NCBI RefSeq assembly: GCF_018325905.1
Contig: NZ_AP021901.1
Span: 2,356,001 to 2,420,000 of the forward strand
DNA from: Pseudomonas sp. St316
GTDB lineage: Bacteria; Pseudomonadota; Gammaproteobacteria; Pseudomonadales; Pseudomonadaceae
Length of the DNA stretch: 64,000 nt
Direction: 5' to 3'
The translations under genes and the position numbers were made by a program. Below the pieces are notes generated by a model. The model made no database searches, was not told the DNA's origin, and worked only from the letters and a program-made list of their open reading frames with translations. Positions within the stretch are counted from its first letter, which is position 1; each line of letters starts with the position of its first letter. Below are positions 14,970 to 26,718 of the stretch, piece after piece.

Positions 14970-16814
14970 TCAGCTTTCAAGTTGCCGCAGGCGTTTGTAC
15001 AAGGTATTGCGGCTGACCCCCAGCCGTCGCGCCAGGTGTGAAATATTGCCGCCCACCGCCTGCAACTGACGGTTCAGGTCCTCGGCATCGTTCAGGTCCA
15101 CCGTCAGCGGCTCAGGTGTTTCCACCGGTTCCATTTCAAGGTCGACAAAGAAGTCGTCGGGCAGGTGTTCCGGGCGGATCGGTTGTTCCTCGGCCATCGC
15201 CAGGGCCACTTGCAGCACGCTGCTGACCTGCCGCAGGTTGCCTGGCCATGGATGGCGTTCGAACAGGTCCAGTACCTCGCGGCTCAGGCCGGCCCATTGG
15301 GTCGGTTCGCGGTGGTGTTCCCAGAGACGTTTGAACAGGGCCTGTTTGTCGCTGCGTTCGCGCAGCGGTGGCAGTTCCAGGGTCAGGCCGCCGATGCGGT
15401 AGTACAAGTCTTCGCGAAACCGCCCCAGTTGCACCTGCTCGCGCAGCGAGCGGTTGGTGGCGGAGATGATGCGGATGTCCACCGGGAACAGCTCGGCGCT
15501 GCCCACCGGCTGTACGCAACGTTCCTGCAAGACCCTCAGCAACCGGGCCTGGGTTGGCAGGGGCATGTCGCCGATCTCGTCGAGGAACAGCGTGCCCCGG
15601 TCGGCCTTGCGGATCAGGCCGATGCTGCCTTTCTGGTTGGCGCCGGTGAAGGCACCTTTTTCATAACCGAACAGTTCCGACTCCACCAATTCGGCGGGGA
15701 TCGCTGCGCAGTTGACGGCAATGAACGGCTGCTTGCAGCGCGAACTGGCCTGGTGCAGGGCTTTGACGAAGACTTCCTTGCCGACGCCGGTCTCGCCGTG
15801 GATCAGCAGTGGAATGTCCTTCTCCAGCAAACGCTCGGCCTGGCGCACGGCTTTCTCCACGCGGCTGTCACCGAAGTGCAGGGTATTGAGGCTGATAGCG
15901 TTGCTGGCGAGGGCCGGCGCAGGTGCTGTTTCGGTGAACACGCGAGCCTTGATCGACACTTGGCTCGGGCGCCTGAGCAAGCACTGGAAACGATTGCTGC
16001 CGGATGCTTGTAGGGCGAACGGCAAGCCGTCGGGTTGGTTCAGCAGTTCCAGCAGCGAGACCTTGAACAGGCTTTCGATGCTGACCCGCGACAGGCTCAG
16101 GCCCAGCAGGTTGTCGGCCCGGCGGTTGGCGGACAGGACCTGGCCGCTCTCATCGAAAATCAGCAGCCCGGCCCATTGGCTGTCGAGGTTGTTCAGGCCG
16201 GTGTTGAAGGTCAGTTGGAAGTGTTCACCGCGAAACAGGTTGAGGATCAGCCGGTTCTCCACGGTCTGGCTCATCATCTTGACCATGCCCAGTGTGTGGG
16301 AGGGCGGCAGATAGCTGTCGCTGGAGACGTCCAGCACCGCGATGACCTTGCGCTCGGCATCGAAGATCGGCGCTGCGGAGCCGGTCATGAAGCGATTGGC
16401 CTTGAGAAAGTGTTCATCGTGTTCGATGTGTACCGCTTGTTCGCAGGCCAGCGCGGTGCCGATGGCGTTGGTGCCGGTGCAGCGTTCCATCCAGCTCGCC
16501 CCGGCGCTGAAGCCATGGGCCAGTTTCGGTTCGATAAAGCGCTGGGTGCCCCAGGAGGTCAGCACTTGGCCCTGGTTGTCGGCCAGCATGATCAGGCAAT
16601 TGGAGTTGCTCAGGATGTTTTCGTAGTACGGCAAGACTTCCTGGTGGGTGGTCTGCACCAGCGAATGCTGGCTCTCCAGCAACTGGGCGATGCCTTGGGC
16701 GGGCAACGGGTCGAAGGCCGGCACGCTTTGATGGTTCAGACCGAAGGCGCGGCAACGGGACCAGGAGGCCTGGATGATGGCCTCGTGGGACAAGGCTGGA
16801 GCAGGTGCGGCCAT
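14970..16814 (-). CDS. sigma-54-dependent regulator, AcoR type (GAF-AAA-Fis)
   Basis: This 614-residue enhancer-binding protein has residues about 60-190 as a GAF-like sensor and a PAS-like segment at about 205-265 (LLIFDESGQVLSANRRADNLL). Then follows the AAA+ domain with Walker A GETGVGKE, the sigma-54 contact loop GAFTGA and Walker B GTLFLDEIGD, and a C-terminal Fis-type helix-turn-helix (GGNISHLARRLGVSRNTLYKRL). The order matches AcoR. It is divergent from the ABC importer operon, whose upstream region has a sigma-54 promoter and GTTCA repeats, so this protein is the likely activator. The inducer is unknown, though a polyol or similar transported compound is plausible. Confidence 0.88.
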   Translation of the reverse strand: MAAPAPALSHEAIIQASWSRCRAFGLNHQSVPAFDPLPAQGIAQLLESQHSLVQTTHQEVLPYYENILSNSNCLIMLADNQGQVLTSWGTQRFIEPKLAHGFSAGASWMERCTGTNAIGTALACEQAVHIEHDEHFLKANRFMTGSAAPIFDAERKVIAVLDVSSDSYLPPSHTLGMVKMMSQTVENRLILNLFRGEHFQLTFNTGLNNLDSQWAGLLIFDESGQVLSANRRADNLLGLSLSRVSIESLFKVSLLELLNQPDGLPFALQASGSNRFQCLLRRPSQVSIKARVFTETAPAPALASNAISLNTLHFGDSRVEKAVRQAERLLEKDIPLLIHGETGVGKEVFVKALHQASSRCKQPFIAVNCAAIPAELVESELFGYEKGAFTGANQKGSIGLIRKADRGTLFLDEIGDMPLPTQARLLRVLQERCVQPVGSAELFPVDIRIISATNRSLREQVQLGRFREDLYYRIGGLTLELPPLRERSDKQALFKRLWEHHREPTQWAGLSREVLDLFERHPWPGNLRQVSSVLQVALAMAEEQPIRPEHLPDDFFVDLEMEPVETPEPLTVDLNDAEDLNRQLQAVGGNISHLARRLGVSRNTLYKRLRQLES

Positions 16815-16912
16815 GGGGCACTCTCGCAGGAGCTGTTTTTATTGTTGTGGTGAGTTTCGCACAGACTCCTTGTGCCGTGGCAAGCCTGAATATCACTTAA
16901 TACGCCACCCTT

Positions 16913-16998
16913 GTGGGAGCGAACTTGCTCGCGATAGCGGTGGATCAGCAGCATTGATGTGACTGACACACCGCAATCGCGAGCAAGCTCGCTCCCAC
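16913..16998. repeat. single REPIN upstream of the importer operon
   Basis: A forward REP at 16913 (GTGGGAGCGAAC...GCTCGCGAT) and an inverted REP ending at 16998 (ATCGCGAGC...CTCCCAC) enclose a loop with AGCGGTGGATCAGC. It lies between the two divergent genes, about 40 bases before the GTTCA cluster. Confidence 0.88.
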
Positions 16999-17040
16999 AG
17001 GAGGCACGGCCGGGCTAGCCGAAAACGTTCTTTCAGTGTT

Positions 17041-17109
17041 GTTCAAAATTGTTCATTGTCAACCCGCTCGTTGTTCAGTTGTTCATTCCTGATTGTTCAC
17101 TTGTGTTCA
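17041..17109 (+). promoter_or_regulatory. candidate upstream activator sites (six GTTCA repeats)
   Basis: GTTCA occurs at 17041, 17051, 17073, 17081, 17095 and 17105, mostly inside TTGTTCA. The copies form three pairs with internal spacing of 10, 8 and 10 bases, and pair-to-pair spacing of 32 and 22, close to whole helical turns. The cluster ends about 65 bases before the -24 element, a usual distance for enhancer sites. The divergent regulator is the likely binder. Confidence 0.6.
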
Positions 17110-17173
17110 TCAACGAACGTCTTTTTCCTGCATATAAATAGAAATTTCAAGCGGATCAAAGGCTTGTGATTTC

Positions 17174-17189
17174 TGGCACGGCTTTCGCT
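17174..17189 (+). promoter_or_regulatory. sigma-54 promoter of the ABC importer operon
   Basis: TGGCACG-GCTT-TCGCT fits the -24/-12 consensus TGGCACG-N4-TTGCA with the essential GG and GC correctly spaced and one mismatch in the -12 box. It lies 45 bases before the ATG of the first gene and downstream of the GTTCA cluster. Confidence 0.75.
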
Positions 17190-17233
17190 TTTAGCCTCGG
17201 GTCGCTTGACTCCAAAAATAAAAAGGCCGAGCC

Positions 17234-18327
17234 ATGTCATTAACGCTTGAGCACATCTGTCGCACCGTCGAAGGCCAGACCTGGATCGACGATGCCAATC
17301 TGAGTTTCGAACCCGGATCCTTCAACGTCCTGTTGGGCCGCACGCTGTCCGGAAAGACCAGCCTCATGCGGCTGATGGCCGGTCTGGACAAACCCGACAG
17401 CGGCCGCATCCTGATGAACGGCGTCGACGTCACCAAGCGCCCGGTGCGGCTGCGCAACGTGTCGATGGTTTACCAGCAGTTCATCAACTACCCGACCATG
17501 ACCGTTTTCGAAAACATCGCTTCGCCATTGCGCCAGGCCGGCGTGTCCGAGGAGATCATCCAAGGCAAGGTCCTGGAAACCGCCAAAATGCTGCGGATCG
17601 AGAAATTCCTCAAACGTCATCCGCTGGAGTTGTCCGGCGGTCAGCAGCAGCGCACCGCCATGGCCCGGGCGTTGGTCAAGGACGCCGAGCTGATTCTGTT
17701 CGACGAGCCGCTGGTGAACCTGGACTACAAACTGCGTGAAGAGCTTCGCCAGGAAATGCGCGAATTGTTCCAGGCGCGCCACACCATCGCCGTCTACGCC
17801 ACCACCGAGCCCAACGAGGCGTTGGCCTTGGGCGGTACCACCACGATCCTGCATGAGGGCCGGGTAATCCAGAGCGGCAAATCGTCCTCGGTGTATCACC
17901 AGCCGCAAACCGTGTTGGCCGCCGAATTGTTCTCCGAACCTCCGATCAACCTCATGCCAGGGCGCATCGTCGGTAACGAGGTGAGCTTCGCCAATTTCGT
18001 GCATTTCCCGCTGAACGTCGACCTGCGCCCGGTGGGCGAGGGTGAGTTCCGTTTCGGCGTACGCCCCAGCCATATTTCCCTGGTGCCGAGCAACGACGAC
18101 GACCTCGAACTGGCGGTGACCGTCGAGGTGGCCGAGATCAGTGGCTCGGAGACGTTCCTGCACGTGCGCAACGAACATTTCCTGCTGGTGCTGCACTTGT
18201 CGGGGGTGCATGAGTACGACGTGGATGCGCCGATCCGCATCTATATTCCGACCCATAAACTGTTTGTCTTCGATGCCCAGGGCAAGCTGGTCCAAGCCCC
18301 AGGGCAGCGTATCGCGAGGGTTGCCTG

Positions 18328-18328
<1 letters not shown>
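17234..18328 (+). CDS. glpS: ABC importer ATPase 1 (GlpS-like)
   Basis: The product is a 364-residue ATPase of the carbohydrate (MalK-like) importer class. It has Walker A GRTLSGKT (residues 35-42), the signature LSGGQQQ (about 136-142), Walker B LILFDEP and a C-terminal TOBE-like regulatory region (FRFGVRPSHISLVP). The switch histidine is absent: the usual YVTHDQ-EA position reads YATTEPNEA. Two ATPases, two permeases, a DUF2160 protein and a large binding protein in this order match the GlpSTPQUV glycerol importer of rhizobia, so the symbol is by analogy. The substrate could be another polyol, since no glpK or glpD is nearby. It overlaps the next start by one base. Confidence 0.82.
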
Positions 18329-19433
<1,105 letters not shown>

Positions 19434-19437
<4 letters not shown>

Positions 19438-20300
19438 ACAAGGTGCAGAACAACAAGGCCTGGTGGCTGGTGTTGCCGGTGTTCCTGCTGGTGGCCTTCA
19501 GTGCCGTGATCCCGATGATGACCGTGGTCAACTATTCGGTGCAGGACATCTTCGACCAATCCAGCCGCTACTTCGTCGGCGCCGACTGGTACAAGCAGGT
19601 GCTGCTCGATCCACGGCTGCACGACTCGTTGCTGCGCCAGTTTATCTACTCGGCGTGCGTGCTGCTGATTGAAATTCCCCTGGGCATCGCCATCGCCCTG
19701 ACCATGCCGACCAAGGGCAAATGGTCGTCCCTGGTGCTGATCATCCTGGCGATTCCGCTGCTGATTCCGTGGAACGTGGTGGGCACCATCTGGCAGATTT
19801 TCGGCCGGGCCGACATCGGCTTGCTGGGCTCCACCCTCAACGGCCTGGGCATCAACTATAACTATGCGGCCAACACCATGGACGCGTGGGTCACCGTGCT
19901 GGTGATGGACGTCTGGCACTGGACTTCATTGGTGGCGCTGCTGTGCTATTCGGGGCTGCGGGCGATTCCCGACGTGTACTACCAGGCCGCGCGGATCGAC
20001 CGGGCCTCCAACTGGGCGGTGTTCCGGCACATCCAGTTGCCGAAGATGAAAAGCGTGCTGCTGATCGCCGTGATGCTGCGTTTCATGGACAGCTTCATGA
20101 TCTACACCGAACCGTTCGTGCTCACCGGCGGCGGGCCGGGCAACGCCACCACGTTCCTCAGCCAGACCCTGACGCAAATGGCCATCGGCCAATTCGACCT
20201 GGGCCCGGCGGCGGCGTTTTCCCTGGTGTACTTCCTGATCATTCTGTTGGTGTCGTGGCTGTTCTATACCGCCATGACGCACTCCGACGCCAACCGTTGA
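19434..20300 (+). CDS. glpP: ABC importer permease 1 (GlpP-like)
   Basis: This is a 288-residue inner-membrane permease with six predicted helices. The binding-protein-dependent transport motif is visible near the C-terminal third: YYQAARIDRASNWAVFRHIQLPKM (EAA-loop form, with DRA and LP). It is most like MalF/UgpA permeases. It overlaps the second ATPase gene by 4 bases (ATGA) and is followed ten bases later by the second permease. It is expected to form the membrane channel with that protein. Confidence 0.85.
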
Positions 20301-20310
20301 GGCCCGCACG

Positions 20311-21111
20311 ATGAGCAAGAGAAAGCTGATACCGCTGCTGATCTACATCCTGTTCCTGCTGGTGCCGATCTACTGGCTGCTGAACATGTCGTTCAAGAGC
20401 AACACCGAGATCCTCGGCAGCCTGACGCTGTGGCCCCAGGACTTTACCTTCCATAACTACAAGGTGATCTTCACCGACCCGAGTTGGTACACCGGTTACC
20501 TCAACTCGCTGTACTACGTGAGCCTGAACACGGTGATTTCCCTGACCGTCGCGCTGCCGGCGGCCTATGCGTTTTCCCGCTACCGCTTCCTCGGGGACAA
20601 GCACTTGTTCTTCTGGTTGCTGACCAACCGCATGGCACCGCCGGCGGTGTTCCTGTTGCCGTTTTTCCAGCTGTATTCGTCCATCGGCTTGTTCGACACC
20701 CACATTGCCGTGGCCTTGGCGCATTGCCTGTTCAACGTGCCGCTGGCGGTGTGGATCCTCGAAGGCTTCATGTCCGGGGTGCCGAAAGAAATTGACGAGA
20801 CCGCCTACATTGACGGCTACAGTTTCCCCAAGTTCTTCGTCAAGATTTTCATTCCGTTGATTGGCTCGGGCATCGGTGTCACGGCGTTTTTCTGCTTCAT
20901 GTTTTCCTGGGTCGAACTGCTGCTGGCGCGCACGCTCACCTCGGTGAATGCCAAGCCGATCGCGGCGGTCATGACCCGCACCGTGTCGGCGTCCGGCATC
21001 GATTGGGGCGTGCTGGCGGCGGCGGGGGTGTTGACCATCCTGCCGGGCATGCTGGTGATCTGGTTCGTTCGCAACCACGTGGCCAAGGGCTTTGCCCTGG
21101 GCCGGGTCTGA
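20311..21111 (+). CDS. glpQ: ABC importer permease 2 (GlpQ-like)
   Basis: This 266-residue inner-membrane permease is of the MalG/UgpE type with six helices. The EAA-loop is IDETAYIDGYSFPKFFVKIFIPL (E-T-A-x-x-D-G-x-x-F-x-x-x-P). The N-terminus IPLLIYILFLLVPIYWLLNMSFK is the first helix. GAGG precedes the ATG. It follows permease 1 by ten bases and precedes the DUF2160 gene by ten. Confidence 0.85.
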   Translation: MSKRKLIPLLIYILFLLVPIYWLLNMSFKSNTEILGSLTLWPQDFTFHNYKVIFTDPSWYTGYLNSLYYVSLNTVISLTVALPAAYAFSRYRFLGDKHLFFWLLTNRMAPPAVFLLPFFQLYSSIGLFDTHIAVALAHCLFNVPLAVWILEGFMSGVPKEIDETAYIDGYSFPKFFVKIFIPLIGSGIGVTAFFCFMFSWVELLLARTLTSVNAKPIAAVMTRTVSASGIDWGVLAAAGVLTILPGMLVIWFVRNHVAKGFALGRV

Positions 21112-21121
21112 GGAGTCGATG

Positions 21122-21394
21122 ATGGAATGGATGAACTGGACCGCCCCCACGGCGGCGTTCTTTGCGGTCATTGCCGTGCTGCTGGTAGGCATGACCACGT
21201 GGGAATTGCGTTCGCCGAGTATCCCTCGGCGTGGTTTCCTGCCGATTGCCACCACCCGTGGCGATCGGTTGTTTATCGGTCTTCTCGGTAGCGCCTACCT
21301 GCATATGCTGGTGATCGGTGCTACTGACTGGAGCATCTGGATAGCGTTCGCGTTGTCTTTGGTGTGGCTGTTGGCAGTGATGCGGTGGGGCTAG
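21122..21394 (+). CDS. glpU: DUF2160 small membrane protein (GlpU-like)
   Basis: The product is a 90-residue protein with three predicted helices and the DUF2160 pattern: FFAVIAVLLVGMTTWELRSP, then RRGFLPIATTRGDRLFIGLL and the closing WSLVW-like LSLVWLLAVMRWG. DUF2160 genes sit between the permeases and the binding protein in Glp-type importer operons, where the protein is thought to be an accessory membrane part. ATG at 21122 is chosen over the ATG three bases earlier because AGGAG is then six bases away. Confidence 0.82.
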   Translation: MEWMNWTAPTAAFFAVIAVLLVGMTTWELRSPSIPRRGFLPIATTRGDRLFIGLLGSAYLHMLVIGATDWSIWIAFALSLVWLLAVMRWG

Positions 21395-21442
21395 TCGCGA
21401 GCGTTCGACGATCAGGCTCTTAAACCCAAACAGGAGGTCTCT

Positions 21443-23185
<1,743 letters not shown>

Positions 23186-23207
23186 AGCCCCCAAGCGTGA
23201 TAACGAA

Positions 23208-23233
23208 CGGCACCGAAAGGTGCCGTTTTTTTT
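23208..23233 (+). terminator. intrinsic terminator of the importer operon
   Basis: CGGCACC (23208-23214), tetraloop GAAA, GGTGCCG (23219-23225), then eight T. This is a textbook factor-independent terminator starting 22 bases after the stop codon. Confidence 0.93.
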
Positions 23234-23251
23234 GTATGCGCTTGTACCGCT

Positions 23252-23678
23252 ATCGCGAGCAAGCTCGCTCCCACAGTTTTCCGGGTCGTTCACAGACCTC
23301 GCATATGCCACGAAATCCTCTGTGGGAGCGAGCCTGCTCGCGATAGTGGTGGGTCAGCTTGCATCGAGTTGACTGGGCTGACGCTATCGCGAGCAGGCTC
23401 GCTCCCACAGTTTTTTCGGGGCGCTCACAGACCTTGCATACGCCACGAAATCCTCTGTGGGAGCGAGCCTGCTCGCGATAACGGTGGGTCAGCTTGCATC
23501 GAGTTGACTGGGCTGACGCTATCGCGAGCAGGCTCGCTCCCACAGTTTTTTCGGGGCGCTCACAGACCTTGCATACGCCACGAAATCCTCTGTGGGAGCG
23601 AGCTTGCTCGCGATAGTGGTGGATCAGCTTGCATCGAGCTGACTGGGCTGACGCTATCGCGAGCAGGCTCGCACACAG
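23252..23678. repeat. tandem REPIN array B (135-bp period)
   Basis: Forward REPs start at 23322, 23457 and 23592 (spacing 135). Inverted REPs follow each, plus one unpaired inverted REP at 23252-23274. Spacers are nearly identical (TTTTTTCGGGGCGCTCACAG and so on) but unrelated to array A. The last inverted REP is degenerate, with CTCC lost near 23672. The array separates the importer terminator from the convergent hydrolase gene. Confidence 0.92.
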
Positions 23679-23707
23679 GGGATTGTGGTGATCTGAAGGG
23701 AGAGTGA

Positions 23708-24646
23708 TCAGCCCGCTTTGGCCGGGCTGGGTAAGGTGTTTCCGGCCATGGGCGATGGTGGGCTTTTCATCAGGGCATCCAATGCCTGCCGGTAGTTTTT
23801 GCCCGCCAGGCTCATGCTGTTGTTATGCGTCGCCCCCGGCACCAGCAGCAGGCGCTTGGGCTCGCGGGCTGCGTTGAACAGTTGCTCGCTGAAGCGCGGT
23901 GGGACGTAACGATCGGCGGAGCCATGCACCACCAGCAGCGGCATGTTGATCTCGCCGATTTTGTCGATGGAGTCGAATTTCTGCGACAACAACCAGCGCA
24001 CCGGCAGTGACGTATTCGCCATCGCGGTGGCGACGTCGCCCAGGGAGGTGAACGTGGATTCGATGACCAGGCCTCGGACCTGGGCAGCGCCATTCTTCGC
24101 CGCCTCCTGGCCCAACTGCGCAGCAAGGTCCACCGCGACGGCACCGCCCAGTGAATGACCGTAGATCAGCCGCAGGGCCGGGTCCGGTTGCAGTACCTTG
24201 AGGCGTTCCCAAGCGATGCGTGCATCTTCATAGACGCTGGCTTCCGACGGCAGATCCCCACGGCTTTTGCCAAAACCCCGGTAGTCGATAGCCAGCACCG
24301 AATAGCCCAGCGCCCTCAGTTGCTGGATACGAAACAACTGGCCGGTCAAATTCCAACGCACACCGTGCAAGTACAAGATGGCCGGCGCATTCTTGCGTTC
24401 GGCCGGCCACCACCAGCCGTGGATATTTTCCCCGGCCTTGAAGCTCTTGGGTTTGAGATCGAATTCCTGCACGCCGCTGGGAAGCCCACTGAACCAGCTC
24501 GCCGTCCCCGGCTCGATGCGAAAGACCAGCTCGCGTTCCTTATGCTGCAGCACTGCACAGCCCACGGGCAGGCCAACCACCAATGCGCTCATGCACAGCC
24601 AGGCCAACCAGCGTCGTTTCAGGCCAGAAAGTAAGAGTGAAGGCAT
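23708..24646 (-). CDS. alpha/beta hydrolase lipoprotein
   Basis: This 312-residue protein has an N-terminal hydrophobic segment (about residues 13-31) ending in a possible lipobox PVGC. The alpha/beta hydrolase fold follows: oxyanion region ILYLHGVRWNLTG, LAIDYRGFGKSRGD, nucleophile elbow YGHSLGGAVA (Ser), acid in VVHGSADRYVPP (Asp) and His in VPGATHNNS. This pattern is typical of BEM46/FrsA-like serine hydrolases. The substrate is unknown. It is convergent with the importer operon across REPIN array B. No clear ribosome site precedes the ATG at 24646. Confidence 0.82.
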   Translation of the reverse strand: MPSLLLSGLKRRWLAWLCMSALVVGLPVGCAVLQHKERELVFRIEPGTASWFSGLPSGVQEFDLKPKSFKAGENIHGWWWPAERKNAPAILYLHGVRWNLTGQLFRIQQLRALGYSVLAIDYRGFGKSRGDLPSEASVYEDARIAWERLKVLQPDPALRLIYGHSLGGAVAVDLAAQLGQEAAKNGAAQVRGLVIESTFTSLGDVATAMANTSLPVRWLLSQKFDSIDKIGEINMPLLVVHGSADRYVPPRFSEQLFNAAREPKRLLLVPGATHNNSMSLAGKNYRQALDALMKSPPSPMAGNTLPSPAKAG

Positions 24647-24771
24647 CGGTGCAGTTCGCTACTGGAAATGGAAGATGCCTTGTAGCAGATTCTCCGCAAG
24701 CGACGCAGGGATTTCGGACGGCCGTGGCGAGGTAGCAAACGCCCTCGCCATGGGTACACACCGTGCCCCTG

Positions 24772-25566
24772 TCAGTGCACATCCCCGTACTCAACCGGCG
24801 TCAATGCCTGCGCGGCCCGGCCGTACGCGACCTTGGGCACGCCCGCCAGGCGTTTGTGCAGTACTTGGGTCAACGACTCGCCTGGCCTCAGGCTGGCATC
24901 GCCAAAATCCCCGTCCAGTTGCATCGGATGCACGATGACCTCAAGCGAGCCATAGGCCGGTGGCGCGGCGTAGTCCAGGTCGGCTGGGGTGCAGACGTAG
25001 TCCGCTGTCGCACCGCACAGGCCGCGAATGCGCCGGTTGAACAGGGTTTTGAAAATGCGCTTGGGCGGGTTCAAGTTCGCCCCCAGGTTGCGCGCGAGGC
25101 GCATGGGCACGCCTTGCCTGGCGGCGAAGCGGGCCACCAGTTCGCCGATGGGCCAGATGTTGTGCACATGTTGATGGGAATCGAGATGGCTGGGTCGCAG
25201 GCCGTGGTCCAGGCAGTGTTGCCATTGCGCCTGCAGTTCATCTTCCACCGCCGCCAGATCCTTTGAACCCAGGCGCAGGCAATAGCGCGACAGGTTCAGG
25301 TCGAACTGGCCATTGGCGTCGCAAAAAACCGGTCGCGAGGTGATCGCCTGGCCCAGCGGCGGGCCGTAGCTAAGGTTGAAATGCAGGCCAACGTGGCCGT
25401 TGAGCAGCGGTTGCCGGGCCATTTCACACGCCTGCTCGAACCCCGGCATGTTGGCCATGGCCGTGGCCGAACTGATCACGCCGGTCTCGAAGGCCCGCAG
25501 GATCAGCGCGTTTTCACTGAGGCTGAGCCCGAAGTCGTCAGCGTTGACGATCACTTGACGAGGCAT
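24772..25566 (-). CDS. ChbG/YdjC-family carbohydrate deacetylase, last EPS gene
   Basis: This is a 264-residue protein of the YdjC/ChbG fold. It has the metal-binding Asp pair in VIVNADDFGLSLSEN, His in NGHVGLHFNLSYG and the second His pair in SHLDSHQHVHN. Family members remove N-acetyl groups from sugars such as chitobiose. Here it should act in the cytoplasm on a precursor or repeat unit of the polysaccharide. The ATG at 25566 has GGAG seven bases upstream; the longer frame from 25635 overlaps the preceding gene heavily. It overlaps that gene by 29 bases and is the last gene of the EPS operon. Confidence 0.85.
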   Translation of the reverse strand: MPRQVIVNADDFGLSLSENALILRAFETGVISSATAMANMPGFEQACEMARQPLLNGHVGLHFNLSYGPPLGQAITSRPVFCDANGQFDLNLSRYCLRLGSKDLAAVEDELQAQWQHCLDHGLRPSHLDSHQHVHNIWPIGELVARFAARQGVPMRLARNLGANLNPPKRIFKTLFNRRIRGLCGATADYVCTPADLDYAAPPAYGSLEVIVHPMQLDGDFGDASLRPGESLTQVLHKRLAGVPKVAYGRAAQALTPVEYGDVH

Positions 25567-26713
25567 TCGTATTCTCCTGGTTCTTGGGGGAGGACGATGC
25601 CGTCGTCGCGGTCGGTTTGCTTCGGCGTTTGCCAAACCATGGCTTCAAGCTTTTCCATAGTCGCAGGGCAAACCCCAGGAGCAAGCCACCGGGCTGCCAT
25701 GAATAAAAACTCCAGCGCCAGTGTTCCAGTTGGCCGGTCATGCGTTCGTGTAACTGATGGCTGGAGTTCTCCAGGCTGACCCGTGATGCGTCGATCCAGC
25801 GCCAGTTCTCGTCCAGCCCCCAGCGAATCCACTCATCGAGCAACACCCGGCCGCTGCCCAGGTCGGCATGTTGCGGCAGGAACGCCAGGTTGTAGTCGTA
25901 CAGCCGTCCCTGGTCCAGCAGGCCGAGGCGATAGCTGATGCATTCGCCGTTCAGCTCCAGCATCACCACCCGCACCATGCCTTGGGCAGCGAGGGCGGTA
26001 AAGGCATGGGTCATCCATTGCCGGCGAATGGGGGTGGTGAAGATGCCGACACCTTCCTCGCCTTTCCAGCTGGCGTCCTCGACATAGGCCAGGGCTCGCA
26101 ACAATGACCCCATGCTGATGGCGTCTGGGGTTATGCGGCGGATCTCGGCACCACAAGCAGCGATTCGCTTGCGTGCTCGACGCAGCTTGTAGCGGGGATC
26201 ACCGGAGATCTCTTGATGATCGCTCTCGCTGATCAGGTGCACCGGAACCCGGCAACTGACTCGCCGCTCTCCGGTGGAACTCAGCGCCATCCAGGCGCTG
26301 AGGACGCTTTGCTCACCGACCGGCTCGATCACTTCATTCAATTGCAGTAACGCGTGAGGCAAGTGTTGACGGATCTGCGTCAGCGCCTGGCCCATGCCTT
26401 CGGCGTCCAGGCGTGCCAGCAGGGCGATGCGGTCGGCCATTGGAAAACCCAAGTGATGCAATACCCGGAACCGCAGCCCGCCGATACGTTCAAGTCCTGA
26501 TATCAGGGGCAGGCAAAGGCACAAGGCCTGGTCCTGCCAGCCCAGCAGCACATGCAATTGCTGCTCGGGCAACAGCGCGAATTCCGCCGCTTGCAGCCAG
26601 GCCAGGGTGTTGAACGGTGTTGCGTCGGCCACCTGGGTTCGCAGCTGTTCATAAGCTGATACAGGAAAGTCCGCGGCGCCCAGGGAGCGACACCATTGGA
26701 ACCGGATCGCCAC
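25538..26713 (-). CDS. GNAT_6/BioF2-like acyltransferase
   Basis: The product (391 aa) has the GNAT_6 (CelD/BcsL, FemAB-like) fold: an N-terminal TPFNTLAWLQAAEFALLPEQQ block, the second-domain motif GDPRYKLRRARKRIAACG, and the C-terminal domain VEDASWKGEEGVGIFTTPI, ISYRLGLLDQGRLYDYN, GSGRVLLDEWIRWGLDENW. Such proteins in polysaccharide clusters are thought to acylate the polymer or precursor. The C-terminal 30 residues are Ser/Thr/Lys-rich and disordered. It starts five bases after the preceding gene ends and overlaps the ChbG gene by 29 bases. Confidence 0.8.
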   Translation of the reverse strand: MAIRFQWCRSLGAADFPVSAYEQLRTQVADATPFNTLAWLQAAEFALLPEQQLHVLLGWQDQALCLCLPLISGLERIGGLRFRVLHHLGFPMADRIALLARLDAEGMGQALTQIRQHLPHALLQLNEVIEPVGEQSVLSAWMALSSTGERRVSCRVPVHLISESDHQEISGDPRYKLRRARKRIAACGAEIRRITPDAISMGSLLRALAYVEDASWKGEEGVGIFTTPIRRQWMTHAFTALAAQGMVRVVMLELNGECISYRLGLLDQGRLYDYNLAFLPQHADLGSGRVLLDEWIRWGLDENWRWIDASRVSLENSSHQLHERMTGQLEHWRWSFYSWQPGGLLLGFALRLWKSLKPWFGKRRSKPTATTASSSPKNQENTNASSSDRQR

Positions 26714-26718
26714 GGGGG

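Noticed and set aside
13885..14980. Long open frames on both strands through REPIN array A (repeated ASLLAKT, GSELARE, SRAGSLPQ-like peptides), and likewise in arrays B and C
   Set aside because: These are translations of the palindromic repeats. The same peptide words appear in every frame set of all three arrays, without ribosome sites or any family match.
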